The notes under the pieces: generated by a model
What the model was told of the DNA's origin: nothing
What the model saw: the letters and a program-made list of their open reading frames with translations, nothing else
Database searches by the model: none
Assembly (NCBI RefSeq): GCF_031569985.1
Contig: NZ_JAMQKA010000018.1
Location: forward strand, 46,677-110,676
From: JAMQKA01 sp031569985
GTDB lineage: Bacteria > Bacteroidota > Rhodothermia > Balneolales > Balneolaceae
Length of the DNA stretch: 64,000 nt
Reading direction: 5' to 3'
Position numbers and translations under genes: made by a program
Shown here: positions 15,592-25,899 of the stretch, in pieces
Layout of the letters: each line of letters opens with the position of its first letter
Position numbering within the stretch: the stretch's first letter is position 1

Positions 15592-18059
15592 ATTGCCACT
15601 TGTTTCTCCAGTTCAACCTGCATCTTCTTCACTTGGTCAATCAGCTTTTCGGAAGTTAGCCGCTCGCGCAGCCGATCAACCATAATCGGGAAGGCAAAAG
15701 GAGTAAATTTTTTCGTGTTCTTCAAGGTTATTTTTTGGGATTGAATACGTTTGAGGGCTTTGCGAAGCCTCACTTCATCGAGCTGATACGAGAGCACTTC
15801 ATCATAGGCTTGCTGCAAGAGGAGGTTATCAGGTTCATACTCGGAGAATACATCGAAAAAGAGTCCGGATGACATCTGGAGATGGCGCCCGGTTTTCTTT
15901 TGGCCGGGATATCCCGGAAAGATAAGGCCTGAAATCTGGCAGATACCCCTGAAGCGGTGCCTGGCCATCTCTGTGTCATTAAGGCTGGAAAAGATATCTT
16001 CGACAAGATTCTCATCCGAAAAAAGATCCTGTTCCAGGGCCTGTTCAATGGGGATTTCTTTGTCAGAAAGCAGCTCAAATCCATAATCATTCATTGCAAT
16101 GGAAAAGGTGATCGGCATTATTTGTGAGATGCGATAGGCTACCAGGGCGGACATCCCTTCATGCACATAACGGCCCTCAAAAGGGAAGAAAAAGAGATGG
16201 CAGCCCTCTTTTGAGAACGTTTTCTCTATCACCAGTTCATTCTCATCGGGCAGTATCGACCAGTTGTTCTGTACATCAAGAATCGGTTGGATGGTTTGAA
16301 GCTCAATATCATCCGTATCCCCCTCGATAGCCTCGTGCATTTTATGGCGCAGTATTTTCGACATATCGGAGGAAAGTGACATCCGCCCGCCCATCCAGCT
16401 TGGTACAATCGCTTTGGATGCGTTCGATCGGCGTACATAGGCCGTCATGTCTTTGGTACGGATTAGCTCTAGCGCGCGGCCTGCAAACCAGAACGTATCA
16501 CCCGGTTTTAATTTCGTGATAAACCACTCCTCGATATTTCCCAGCGTTGCACCCTTCATATATTTTACCTTCATCATTGTATCGCTGGCGATGGTGCCGA
16601 TCGACATCCGGTGGCGGCGTGCAATCTTTCGGTCAGTTACCCTGTAAACACCATCTTCGGCCACCAGCTTCGAATATTTGTCATACCGGGTCAGTGATTT
16701 CCCACCCGTGGTGAGGAAGTTCAGCAGCCAGTTCCATTCTTTCTCCGTCAGCGCCTGGTAGGCAAAGGTCGTCCTGAGCTCATTAAAAAGCAGGTCAGGC
16801 TGAAATCCATCTGATACCCCTAATGTCACCAAATATTGCACGAGTACGTCATAAGGCTTGAGGATGGGATCCCGGCTTTCCAGGGCATTCTTCGTTTCTG
16901 CCGCTGTTTTTAGTGCGGCAGCTTCAATCAGCTCGAGAGCATTGGTAGGCACAAAGTAAATTCGGCTGGTAGCCCCGGGTTGGTGACCGCTGCGACCGGC
17001 GCGTTGCAGGAACCGAGCCACACCCTTGGGGCTTCCCACCTGGATCACAGTTTCAACGGGTGTGAAGTCGACACCGAGATCAAGACTAGAAGTGCATACC
17101 ACTGCCTTGAGAGACCCTTCGTGCAGCGATACTTCCACCCAGGACCGTATTTTGGGATCGAGTGAGCCGTGGTGCAGGGCAATTGAGCCCGCCAATTCGG
17201 GTTGGGCGTCCAGCAGTTGTTGAAACCAGACCTCCGATTGTGATCGCGTATTGCAAAAGATGAGGGTTGACTGGCTTTCATTGATAATCGGCAGTACTTT
17301 GGGCAAGAGCCGGGTACCCAGGTGCCCGGACCATGGAAACTTTTCGACATCGTCAGGTAGAACCGATTGGACTTCCATTTTTTTCTCAATATCAGCTTTG
17401 ATAATTACTGGGCTATTAGATTGGCGATCGGTCCCCAACAGCACATCCAGAGCTTCCTCGAGGTTGCCGATAGTGGCTGAAATTCCCCAGATCTGTAATT
17501 CTTCCCGCAAGTGTTTTAGTCGCGAAAGCCCAAGTTCGGCCTGCGTGCCCCGTTTGGAACCCAACAATTCGTGCCACTCGTCCATGACTACCATCTGAAG
17601 ATTTTCGAAGTAGTCGGGATAACCCTTTTGGGCCAGCAAAATGTGGAGACTTTCCGGTGTGGTGATAAGCACTTCCGGCATTTGCTCCTGCATCTTTTTT
17701 TTCTGATATGCCGAGACATCCCCGGTTCGCCGAGCTACCTCCCAGGGAATTTCTAGGTCATCAACCACGGTTTGCAGGGCTTGCTCCAGGTCCTTTGCCA
17801 GTGCGCGCAGTGGTGTGATCCATAGAAGTTGTAGTCCGTTATCGGCCAGTTCTTTGTACGTTTTGGGATGCTCATTCATCCAGTTAATCAGCAGTGGAAT
17901 CCATAAAGCATAGGTTTTTCCACTTCCTGTAGGTGCATTCAGCAGGCCATTTTTGCCGGATAAAACGGCTTCCCACACTTCACGCTGGTAGTCAAACGGC
18001 TGCCAACCACGGTTTTTAAACCACTTTTCAACTTCTGCTAATCCAGGGGTATGATTCAT
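15588..18059 (-). CDS. Ligase-associated DNA damage response DExH-box helicase (Lhr-like)
   Basis: This 823-residue superfamily 2 helicase is of the short Lhr type. Visible motifs are Walker A APTGSGKT (42-49), DEWH motif II (160-163), motif III-like SATIG, and motif VI QRAGRSGHQPG. The C-terminal half carries the Lhr winged-helix/beta region and a DUF4145-like tail typical of this subfamily. It should unwind DNA or RNA-DNA duplexes during repair and works with PdeM, which overlaps its 3' end. It is the first gene of the pair. No damage-box motif was recognised upstream. Confidence 0.92.
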   Translation of the reverse strand: MNHTPGLAEVEKWFKNRGWQPFDYQREVWEAVLSGKNGLLNAPTGSGKTYALWIPLLINWMNEHPKTYKELADNGLQLLWITPLRALAKDLEQALQTVVDDLEIPWEVARRTGDVSAYQKKKMQEQMPEVLITTPESLHILLAQKGYPDYFENLQMVVMDEWHELLGSKRGTQAELGLSRLKHLREELQIWGISATIGNLEEALDVLLGTDRQSNSPVIIKADIEKKMEVQSVLPDDVEKFPWSGHLGTRLLPKVLPIINESQSTLIFCNTRSQSEVWFQQLLDAQPELAGSIALHHGSLDPKIRSWVEVSLHEGSLKAVVCTSSLDLGVDFTPVETVIQVGSPKGVARFLQRAGRSGHQPGATSRIYFVPTNALELIEAAALKTAAETKNALESRDPILKPYDVLVQYLVTLGVSDGFQPDLLFNELRTTFAYQALTEKEWNWLLNFLTTGGKSLTRYDKYSKLVAEDGVYRVTDRKIARRHRMSIGTIASDTMMKVKYMKGATLGNIEEWFITKLKPGDTFWFAGRALELIRTKDMTAYVRRSNASKAIVPSWMGGRMSLSSDMSKILRHKMHEAIEGDTDDIELQTIQPILDVQNNWSILPDENELVIEKTFSKEGCHLFFFPFEGRYVHEGMSALVAYRISQIMPITFSIAMNDYGFELLSDKEIPIEQALEQDLFSDENLVEDIFSSLNDTEMARHRFRGICQISGLIFPGYPGQKKTGRHLQMSSGLFFDVFSEYEPDNLLLQQAYDEVLSYQLDEVRLRKALKRIQSQKITLKNTKKFTPFAFPIMVDRLRERLTSEKLIDQVKKMQVELEKQVAI

Positions 18060-18273
18060 GCTTGAGAAAGCTCAATTTTTTCCATACAAGAAATGTTTAA
18101 CGCAGTCCGCAGTAATATAATTTATCGATTGCAGATTTAGTAGAGCGTCGGATCCAAATCTGATTTTGAGCCAAATTTTGTATTTGACTTAATCCTCCAA
18201 CACAATTATTTAAGTGTTTGTGTAAATACGGACACACAGTTAGTTCACTTGAAGAAACTTCAAGGTTTACGGG

Positions 18274-18534
18274 ATGGAAAAGAAAGAACATTTGGAAGGG
18301 TATTGGCGTGAAAATCTAAAATATGTTGGTATCCTGCTGACGATCTGGTTTATCGTATCTTTTGGGTTCGGAATAATACTCGTGGAACCGCTAAATACGA
18401 TCCAGTTTGGGGGATTCAAATTGGGATTTTGGTTCGCACAGCAGGGTTCAATCTATGTTTTTGTGATTCTCATTTTCGTCTATGTCTGGCTGATGAACCG
18501 CCTCGACAAAAAGTTTGATCTGCATGAAGATTAG
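18274..18534 (+). CDS. DUF4212 small subunit of a sodium/substrate symporter
   Basis: This 86-residue protein has two transmembrane helices (about 16-36 and 50-72) and the DUF4212 pattern EGYWRENLKYVGILL at the start and WLMNRLDKKF near the end. It is the usual small partner encoded directly before VC_2705-type sodium:solute symporters, and such a symporter follows 59 bp downstream. With acetyl-CoA synthetase next in line, the unit most likely imports acetate or another short carboxylate. Confidence 0.88.
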   Translation: MEKKEHLEGYWRENLKYVGILLTIWFIVSFGFGIILVEPLNTIQFGGFKLGFWFAQQGSIYVFVILIFVYVWLMNRLDKKFDLHED

Positions 18535-18593
18535 AAGAGTCACCAATTCTTAATTACCTCAGTGATTTATTAAAGTAACAGGATTAGATATTT

Positions 18594-20300
18594 ATGGGCA
18601 TACAGGGATGGACATATTTATTAGTAGGATTGACCTTTGCGATCTATATCGGCATCGCCATATGGGCGCGTGCTGCTTCTACAAGTGATTTTTATATAGC
18701 TGGTACAGGGGTTTCCCCGCTGGCCAATGGAATGGCAACTGCTGCAGACTGGATGTCGGCCGCTTCTTTTATCTCCATGGCGGGTCTTATTTCGTTTATG
18801 GGCTATGACGGGGCCGTCTACCTGATGGGGTGGACTGGCGGTTATGTGCTTTTGGCTCTATTGCTGGCACCTTATCTACGCAAGTTTGGAAAGTTTACAG
18901 TGCCCGACTTCATTGGTGATCGCTACTATTCAAACGTTGCCCGGACCGTTGCGGTGATCTGTGCGGTCATCGTTTCTTTTACTTACGTCGCTGGACAGAT
19001 GCGTGGAGTAGGAGTGGTGTTTGCCCGCTTTTTGGAAGTACCTGTTAACATCGGGGTCTATATTGGCATGTTGATTGTCTTTTCCTATGCAGTGTTGGGC
19101 GGGATGAAGGGCATTACCTACACGCAGGTAGCCCAGTACTGCATCCTTATTTTTGCCTTTATGGTTCCGGCGTTTTTCATCTCTTTTCAACTGACCGGCG
19201 TCTTTATTCCCCAGATCGGCTTCGGAAGCACCCTGGCCGACAGTTCAACCTATCTGCTGGAAAAACTCAACCAGTTGAATACCGACCTGGGTTTTGCTGA
19301 ATATACATCGGGTAGTCGCCCAACGATTGACGTTCTTGCGATTACCCTTGCTCTTATGGTGGGGACCGCGGGACTCCCACATGTCATCGTCCGCTTTTTC
19401 ACCGTACCCAAAGTACGTGATGCCCGCAAATCCGTGGGATATGCACTGCTTTTCATTGCAATTCTATACACGACAGCCCCGGCCATTGCCGCTTTTGCCC
19501 GCGTAAATATGATCCAGACCGTATCCAACACAGAGTATTCTGAAGTGCCGACATGGTTCAGCAAGTGGGAGCAAACGGGGCTTATCTCTTTCGATGATAA
19601 AAACGAGGATGGCAGAATACAGTATGTAGCTGATGAAAGTGCAAATGAGTTGACGGTTGACCGTGATATTATGGTGCTGGCAAATCCCGAGATTGCAAAT
19701 CTTCCCAGCTGGGTGGTGGGCTTGGTGGCTGCAGGCGGTTTGGCCGCTGCGTTGTCCACAGCTGCGGGATTGCTGTTGGTGATTTCAACCAGTATTTCTC
19801 ATGATTTAATTAAGAAACAGATTTATCCATCGATCTCCGAAAAAATGGAATTGGTATGGGCCAGAATTGCGGCCGGATTTGCAGTTATGGTAGCTGGATA
19901 TTTTGGTATTAATCCGCCGGGGTTTGTGGCAGCGACCGTGGCACTGGCATTTGGCCTGGCTGCGGCCTCTTTCTTCCCAGCCATTCTGCTGGGTATCTTT
20001 GATAAACGAATGAACCGACAGGGCGCCATTACAGGTATGATTGTGGGCATCGTATTGATGCTGTTTTACATGATTAAATACAAGCTCGGTGGCTTCGGCG
20101 GTGGAACGGAAGCCGACTGGTGGTTTGGCATATCGCCGGAAGGGTTTGGTACAATTGCGGGTTTGGTGAATCTCGTCGTGGCTTTTACCATCTCCCGGTA
20201 CACCCAGGAGCCACCGGAAGATGTACAGGAGATGGTGGAAGAGATCCGGTATCCTGCCCAAGTGGTAAAAGGTTTCGATGAGAAGAAAGTATCAGAGTAG
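18594..20300 (+). CDS. Sodium:solute symporter, VC_2705/ActP-like (probable acetate)
   Basis: This 568-residue SSSF transporter has about 13 membrane segments. Family features include DFYIAGTGVSPLANGMATAADWMSAASFISMAG near the start and GTAGLPHVIVRFFTVP in the middle. It has the long polar insertion (WEQTGLISFDDKNEDGR) that marks the VC_2705 subgroup paired with DUF4212. It lies between the DUF4212 gene and acs, which supports acetate or propionate uptake. Substrate identity is inferred from context. Confidence 0.9.
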   Translation: MGIQGWTYLLVGLTFAIYIGIAIWARAASTSDFYIAGTGVSPLANGMATAADWMSAASFISMAGLISFMGYDGAVYLMGWTGGYVLLALLLAPYLRKFGKFTVPDFIGDRYYSNVARTVAVICAVIVSFTYVAGQMRGVGVVFARFLEVPVNIGVYIGMLIVFSYAVLGGMKGITYTQVAQYCILIFAFMVPAFFISFQLTGVFIPQIGFGSTLADSSTYLLEKLNQLNTDLGFAEYTSGSRPTIDVLAITLALMVGTAGLPHVIVRFFTVPKVRDARKSVGYALLFIAILYTTAPAIAAFARVNMIQTVSNTEYSEVPTWFSKWEQTGLISFDDKNEDGRIQYVADESANELTVDRDIMVLANPEIANLPSWVVGLVAAGGLAAALSTAAGLLLVISTSISHDLIKKQIYPSISEKMELVWARIAAGFAVMVAGYFGINPPGFVAATVALAFGLAAASFFPAILLGIFDKRMNRQGAITGMIVGIVLMLFYMIKYKLGGFGGGTEADWWFGISPEGFGTIAGLVNLVVAFTISRYTQEPPEDVQEMVEEIRYPAQVVKGFDEKKVSE

Positions 20301-20523
20301 CTTGTCAGGCGTCTAGAGAATCTTTGCAATAGGTGTGAGAAAAATTGTGTGAACCGCCAAAGCAAAAACTTATTTATAACCGGTTATTAGTAGAACGAAA
20401 TCAATAGTGAATTAAATTTTACTTGATCAGAAACTGTTATTAAATACTTGATTCTGATCTCAAATTATTTAACATACCTGAACCGAATAAAGTAATTTCA
20501 ATTTTGTAAGAAGGGATGAACCT

Positions 20524-22422
20524 ATGTGGTTAAACATCAAGTCATTTGAAGAATACAAGAAGGTATATGATGAAAGCGTGAAAGATCCAGAGGCGTTTTG
20601 GGAGCACGAAGCGGGGACCTTTTACTGGCGCAAGCGATGGGATAAAACACACAGCGGTAGTTTTGAAGAAGGTAACGTAAAGTGGTTCGAAGGTGGTAAA
20701 ATGAATATTACTGAGAACTGCCTCGATCGCCACCTGAATACCATCGGGAATAAACCCGCCTTTATTTTTGAACCCAACCATCCCGACTCCTTCCGCAGGA
20801 CAATCACCTATCGTCAGCTTCACGAGGATGTCTGTCGGTTCGCGAATGTGCTGGAGGAACAAGGGATTAAAAAAGGAGACCGGGTAGCCATCTATATGGC
20901 TATGACTCCTGAGCTGGCAATTGCTGCATTGGCCTGTGCTCGTATTGGTGCCGTTCACTCGATCGTTTTTGCCGGCTTTTCCGCACAATCGCTGGCCGAG
21001 CGTATCCAGGACTGCGATGCCAAAATGCTGATCACCAACGATGGTCTGCGCCGCGGCGACAAGCACGTGCCGTTGAAGGATATTTCCGACGAGGCACTCG
21101 AAGATTGCCCCTCCGTTGAAAACGTCATCGTCTGCCAGCGCACCAACCGTGATATCGACTGGAAAGAAGGACGCGACCAGTGGTGGCATATGCTGATTCG
21201 CAACGCATCCAAAGAGCATGAAGCCGTAGAGATGGATGCCGAGGATCCGCTGTTTATTCTCTACACCTCCGGCTCAACCGGCAAGCCCAAAGGCCAGGTG
21301 CATACCTGTGGCGGCTATATGGTGTATGTAAGTTACACAATGCGGAATGTGTTCCAGGTGGAAGAAAATGATGTCTACTGGTGTACGGCCGATGCGGGCT
21401 GGATTACCGGTCACTCTTACGTGACATACGGGCCGTTGCTTAATGGCAATACCAGCATCATTTTTGAAGGTACGCCTACGTATCCCGATCCCGGTCGCTT
21501 ATGGGAGGTTGTCGAAAAGTATAAAGTTACGCACTTCTACACGGCACCGACCGCCATCCGGGCCCTAATGAAAGAAGACATTGAATATGTAAACAAATAT
21601 GATCTTAGCTCGCTGAAAGTGCTCGGTACGGTCGGAGAGCCGATTAACGAAGAAGCCTGGCACTGGTATCACGATAAAATTGGAAACGGAGAATGTCCCA
21701 TTGTCGACACCTGGTGGCAGACCGAGACCGGGGGCATCATGATTTCACCACTTGCGGGCATTACACCCACAAAACCGGGTTACGCAACGCTGCCACTGCC
21801 GGGAATTCAGCCTGCGCTGGTCGATGAAAATGGAGAGGAGATCAGAGGCAACGGCGTGCAGGGCAATCTTGTGATTAAAAAACCGTGGCCTGGCATGACG
21901 CGTGGCATCTGGGGTGAGCACGAGCGGTACATGGATACCTACTTTAATCCCTATAAAGGATATTACTTTACCGGGGATGGTTGTAAACGCGACGAGGATG
22001 GCTACTATCGTATTACCGGTCGCGTGGATGACGTGCTCAATGTGAGCGGTCACCGCTTGGGTACAGCCGAGATCGAGAATGCCATTGACGAGCATCCCAA
22101 AGTGGTAGAGTCGGCCGTGGTAGGATATCCACACGACATCAAAGGTGAGGGTGTTTTTGCCTTTATGATTACCGAAAATGGCGTCTCCAGTCCCGAGGAT
22201 TTCAAGAAGGAGATTCACGATCTTGTGAGTAAGATCATTAGTCCCATTGCCAAGCCGGATAAAATCCAGATCGTGAGTGGATTACCGAAGACCCGCTCCG
22301 GTAAAATTATGCGGCGTATTCTCCGAAAGGTTGCCGCGGGTGAAGCCGACGACCTGGGCGATACGTCAACACTGCTCGACCCAAGCGTCGTTGAAGATAT
22401 CAAAGGCGGAAAGTCGTACTAG
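20524..22422 (+). CDS. acs: Acetyl-CoA synthetase
   Basis: This 632-residue AMP-forming acetate-CoA ligase makes acetyl-CoA from acetate, ATP and CoA. The AMP-binding loop YTSGSTGKPKG, the acetate-pocket tryptophan region DTWWQTETGG, the hinge YYRITGRVDDVLNVSGHR and the C-terminal catalytic and acetylation lysine K594 in SGKIMRRILRK are all present. The 222-bp gap from the symporter contains no gene, so acs may have its own promoter. A clear terminator follows it. Confidence 0.95.
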   Translation: MWLNIKSFEEYKKVYDESVKDPEAFWEHEAGTFYWRKRWDKTHSGSFEEGNVKWFEGGKMNITENCLDRHLNTIGNKPAFIFEPNHPDSFRRTITYRQLHEDVCRFANVLEEQGIKKGDRVAIYMAMTPELAIAALACARIGAVHSIVFAGFSAQSLAERIQDCDAKMLITNDGLRRGDKHVPLKDISDEALEDCPSVENVIVCQRTNRDIDWKEGRDQWWHMLIRNASKEHEAVEMDAEDPLFILYTSGSTGKPKGQVHTCGGYMVYVSYTMRNVFQVEENDVYWCTADAGWITGHSYVTYGPLLNGNTSIIFEGTPTYPDPGRLWEVVEKYKVTHFYTAPTAIRALMKEDIEYVNKYDLSSLKVLGTVGEPINEEAWHWYHDKIGNGECPIVDTWWQTETGGIMISPLAGITPTKPGYATLPLPGIQPALVDENGEEIRGNGVQGNLVIKKPWPGMTRGIWGEHERYMDTYFNPYKGYYFTGDGCKRDEDGYYRITGRVDDVLNVSGHRLGTAEIENAIDEHPKVVESAVVGYPHDIKGEGVFAFMITENGVSSPEDFKKEIHDLVSKIISPIAKPDKIQIVSGLPKTRSGKIMRRILRKVAAGEADDLGDTSTLLDPSVVEDIKGGKSY

Positions 22423-22453
22423 ACAAGTAAATAGCAAGTCTTAAGAAATCATA

Positions 22454-22487
22454 AACCTCCAGGGTTTCTCAACCTTGGAGGTTTTTT
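22454..22487 (+). terminator. Rho-independent terminator after acs
   Basis: AACCTCCAGGGTT and AACCTTGGAGGTT form a 13-bp stem with one G-U pair around a TCTC loop, followed by a T run. Confidence 0.88.
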
Positions 22488-22647
22488 ATTGGGAAGTGAT
22501 TCACTTAAGAGTTTGGCTGATCTTTTAGCCAGTGGATTTTATAGAAACGAGCATCTCCAATTCCACCTCAACGGTGGGATGTATTTTTAAAAAGAGTTTT
22601 AGCAAAAAAGGTGTAGCCCACTTGGGAAGTGGAGCATTCCGCTTGTT

Positions 22648-23016
22648 CTAAACAGAGAAATATCCCCAGGCAAACAAAATGACACTGGCCGCCAGCAATG
22701 CCAACCGAAACCGGGTTTTAGTAAACAGGTTGTGAAAAAGAATGCCGTAGGAGTAAGGATTTTCCGTCAGCCACTCGTAGTAGTGATGGCGGTGGGAAGC
22801 CCCAAGCGCCATAGTGACATGACCGTGAAGAATGGTGAAAAGGAAGGGTAAAGAAAAGAGGAAGGCTCCTGGAAAAGCAAAGACCTGTTCAATCTTGAAA
22901 TAGCTGCAGAGAAAAAGAAATGGCCACCCAAACAGCAGGATCAATGGGAAGCACAGCCCCCAGTTGATCAGGCTGATTCGTTTAAAGTTGTATTCACTTA
23001 ACTCGGAATGAGGCAT
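22648..23016 (-). CDS. Small membrane protein of unknown function
   Basis: Taken from ATG at 23016 the product has 122 residues. A longer frame to 23067 would include repeat-like text (CAACATCCATAACTC) and is less likely. Three or four hydrophobic segments are visible (about 18-36, 46-65, 98-118), with a histidine-rich loop ASHRHHYYEWLTENPYSYG between them. I do not recognise the family. It lies 75 bp downstream of the alanine dehydrogenase gene on the same strand and could be co-transcribed with it. Confidence 0.6.
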   Translation of the reverse strand: MPHSELSEYNFKRISLINWGLCFPLILLFGWPFLFLCSYFKIEQVFAFPGAFLFSLPFLFTILHGHVTMALGASHRHHYYEWLTENPYSYGILFHNLFTKTRFRLALLAASVILFAWGYFSV

Positions 23017-23090
23017 AAGGGCAATTGTGAATTTTGAGTTATGGATGTTGAATTTCAAATAATCCAAGATTTAACATTCAACACTCAAAA

Positions 23091-24305
23091 TTAAATTTGG
23101 CTGGCAATCAGCATCTCAATTTCACGGTACGGCATATCAAAAATTTCAGCCAGTGATTTTTTTGTGAGATGCTTTTTGTAGACATATGTACCGTTGCGCA
23201 GGGCTGTATTCGACCACAGGCACTGCTTGATTCCGCCGGCATCACCTATGGACAACAGGTAGGGAGCAATAACATTGTTCAACGCATAGGTCGCCGTGCG
23301 AGCTACATTTGATGGAATATTGGGCACGCAGTAGTGAATTACATCATGCTTTTTGTAAATAGGATCGGAGTGCACAGTGGCCCTGCTGGTGGCGATGCAG
23401 CCGCCCTGGTCTATGACGGTATCCACGATGACGCTGCCGGGCTTCATATTGGCCACCATCGTTTCTGTGACCAGCACTGGTGCGCGTTCTCCTTCCGACA
23501 TAGCCGCCCCGATTACAACATCAGCATACTGGAGGGCAGAAGAGAGATACTGGTAGTTGGCTGTAGCAGTAATAATCCGCCGGTCCAAGGCATTTTCGAG
23601 GTGTCGGAGACGGGTCAGGTCGTTATCCATGACAAAAACCTGGGAGCCATATCCCAGGGCCGTCCGTGCAGCATACTCGGCTGTGATTCCTGCCCCCAAA
23701 ATTACCACCGTGGCAGGAGGGATACCGGAGATACCACCCAGCATAATGCCCTGCCCGCCGTCGTTTTTTTCAAGGTAATGTGCGGCGATCTGCACGGCCA
23801 TTGAACCGGTAATTTCGTGCATCATCCGCACAATGGGGAACTCCTTGTCCTCGCCCTGGATAAACTCGTAACCAATGGCAGTAATATTTTTTTTGATGAG
23901 GATATCCATAAATTCTTCGGTGGCATTGCCCAGGTGGAGGGCCGAAATCAGAGTCTGGTCCGGCTCCAAAAGTTCATATTCCTCTTCGCTGGGAGGCGCC
24001 ACCTTTACGATCATCTCCGATTTTTTATAAAGTTCATCGACGCTGAATGTAATCTCGGCACCCGCGTCGGCAAATTCAGAATCCTCAAAGTTGGCTTCTT
24101 CCCCGGCTCCCTTTTCAATAAATACTTCGTGACCGTTGGCCGTCAAAACGGAGACACCACCGGGCGTTAAAGACAGGCGACGTTCGTCATTGTTCACCTC
24201 TTTGGGCAGCCCAATTTTAAGGGAGATTTCAGAGTTGGATTTCATTAACCGCTTTTCAAGCGTTTTAATACCAATCTGTTCTGTTTCAAGAGGGTTTATG
24301 TCCAT
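23091..24305 (-). CDS. ald: Alanine dehydrogenase
   Basis: Taken from ATG at 24305 the protein has 404 residues, which fits the Bacteroidota-type alanine dehydrogenase/transhydrogenase-alpha family. It interconverts L-alanine and pyruvate with NAD and ammonia. Visible features are the substrate-end motif KIGLPKEVNNDERRLSLTP, the Lys-containing MIVKVAPP, MHEITGSMAVQ, the Rossmann loop VVILGAGITAEYAA and VIVDTVIDQGGCIATSR. The upstream in-frame ATG at 24350 would add 15 residues without homology. Transcription is divergent from rsmA. Confidence 0.92.
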   Translation of the reverse strand: MDINPLETEQIGIKTLEKRLMKSNSEISLKIGLPKEVNNDERRLSLTPGGVSVLTANGHEVFIEKGAGEEANFEDSEFADAGAEITFSVDELYKKSEMIVKVAPPSEEEYELLEPDQTLISALHLGNATEEFMDILIKKNITAIGYEFIQGEDKEFPIVRMMHEITGSMAVQIAAHYLEKNDGGQGIMLGGISGIPPATVVILGAGITAEYAARTALGYGSQVFVMDNDLTRLRHLENALDRRIITATANYQYLSSALQYADVVIGAAMSEGERAPVLVTETMVANMKPGSVIVDTVIDQGGCIATSRATVHSDPIYKKHDVIHYCVPNIPSNVARTATYALNNVIAPYLLSIGDAGGIKQCLWSNTALRNGTYVYKKHLTKKSLAEIFDMPYREIEMLIASQI

Positions 24306-24521
24306 AAATAAGGATTTGTTTGCCCAGCGTTGAGTGAATATTTTGAACAAATTAATTTAAACTTACTCTTGAAGCAAAAAGGGTTTTTGTGAGAGTGAGA
24401 CAGCAGAGATTGGATGAGGATTCTTGCTTTCAATGTGATAAATGGTATTTCACTCACGAAGAGTAGGTGAGCTCGCTACCAGCAACTCAAATAACCAATA
24501 ACTAATAACGAATAACCAAGA

Positions 24522-25298
24522 ATGAGCATCCGTCCCAAAAAGAGTCTAGGACAGCATTTTTTAAAAGACAAAAATATGATTGAAAAGATCGCCGGTGCGA
24601 TTACAGCTGCACCTGGAGATCGGGTTATTGAGATCGGTCCGGGCACGGGCACATTGACTGAGGCACTACTCGAACGATTTGAGGATCTGATTGCGGTAGA
24701 GCTTGACCAGCGGGCCGTGGAGATGTTGGAGGATAAATTTCCAGGGCTCAAGGTAATCCACAAGGATATACTGGAGGCCGATTTTAATGAACTGGTAGCA
24801 GAAAAGGAACAAACGCACATAATCGGGAATCTTCCGTATTACATCACCAGCCAAATATTGTTTTTACTTCTTGAAAACAGAGCGCTGCTGGGGGATGCCT
24901 TACTGATGATGCAAAAAGAGGTGGCGGAACGCATTGTTGCAGATATCCGGACCAAAGACTATGGGATTCTCAGCGTACAAACCCAGCTGATGAGCAGCCC
25001 GGAGATATTGTTCGATGTTCCACGGCAGGTTTTTAGTCCTCAGCCCAATGTTGACAGCGCCATCATCCGCCTTACCTTTGATAAAGGTCCGCTGGAGTGT
25101 AGTGACGAGCATCTGAAAACGGTCGTCCGAACAGCATTTAACCAGCGCCGAAAAAAATTAAGTAATGCGCTTAAGCCCATCATCGATAAAAAGAATCTTC
25201 CAGAGGGATTTAATTTTGACAAGAGGGCAGAAGCCTGGGAGCCATCTATTTATGAAAAGTTGACAGCACGTCTTGAAGAAGATGGCATTTTGACCTGA
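24522..25298 (+). CDS. rsmA: 16S rRNA dimethyladenosine transferase RsmA (KsgA)
   Basis: This 258-residue methyltransferase dimethylates the two adjacent adenosines in the 3' hairpin of 16S rRNA. The SAM loop VIEIGPGTGTLTEALL, the acidic EL-D motif (AVELDQRAVEML) and the catalytic motif NLPYYITSQI are intact. The conserved start SIRPKKSLGQHFLKD fixes the N terminus. The length is standard. It lies upstream of groES but is separated by 243 bp. Confidence 0.95.
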   Translation: MSIRPKKSLGQHFLKDKNMIEKIAGAITAAPGDRVIEIGPGTGTLTEALLERFEDLIAVELDQRAVEMLEDKFPGLKVIHKDILEADFNELVAEKEQTHIIGNLPYYITSQILFLLLENRALLGDALLMMQKEVAERIVADIRTKDYGILSVQTQLMSSPEILFDVPRQVFSPQPNVDSAIIRLTFDKGPLECSDEHLKTVVRTAFNQRRKKLSNALKPIIDKKNLPEGFNFDKRAEAWEPSIYEKLTARLEEDGILT

Positions 25299-25542
25299 AA
25301 TTTCGGCTACTAAAATTAGTTGACATTCATCAATACGCTATAGGAGGGGTATATTGAGCAGTTATCTTCCTTTTTTAGGTTTTTTGAGGTTCATTTTAGC
25401 ATTTCAGTGCTGTTTGGTACGGTACTTGCTCATATATCTACCTGAAATACTTTGAAGTGTTCTTACAGTTCAAGTTTGAAAAGATTTTTGAGTAAACAGA
25501 ATTTCAACTTCAACTATTAACCTAAATTAGGGAGTCATACAT

Positions 25543-25836
25543 ATGGCTAAAACAAAAATTAAACCCTTAAGTGATCGTGTTTTGGTTCAGCCTGAACCTG
25601 CCGAAGAAAAAACAAGTTCGGGTATCATTATCCCGGATACAGCTAAAGAAAAACCCCAAAAGGGAACTGTGGTAGCTGCCGGTCCGGGCAAAGTGGAAAA
25701 CGGAACCAAAATTGATATGTCGGTTGCTGAAGGCGACAAGGTTCTGTATGGAAAATATTCAGGTACCGAAATTACATTGGATGGTGAAGAGTACCTGATT
25801 ATGCGAGAAGCTGACATCTTAGGAATTGTTTCCTAA
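25543..25836 (+). CDS. groS: Co-chaperonin GroES
   Basis: This 97-residue co-chaperonin caps the GroEL folding chamber. The KIKPLSDRVLVQPEPAEEKTSSGIIIPDTAKEKPQKG start with its mobile loop and the GDKVLYGKYSGTEI segment are typical. The ATG follows a GGGAG purine block by about 7 nt. groEL follows 63 bp downstream. The upstream 243 bp do not contain a CIRCE inverted repeat that I can see. Confidence 0.96.
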   Translation: MAKTKIKPLSDRVLVQPEPAEEKTSSGIIIPDTAKEKPQKGTVVAAGPGKVENGTKIDMSVAEGDKVLYGKYSGTEITLDGEEYLIMREADILGIVS

Positions 25837-25899
25837 TTCTTTTCATGGATTTTATCCCCAAAAAATTAAATCAAAAGTTAATAAACTAATAGGAGAACT

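Noticed and set aside
25299..25542. CIRCE (HrcA) operator before groES
   Set aside because: Only a loose TTAGCA...GTGCT similarity is seen near 25395. The 9-nt arms and 9-nt spacing of CIRCE are absent.
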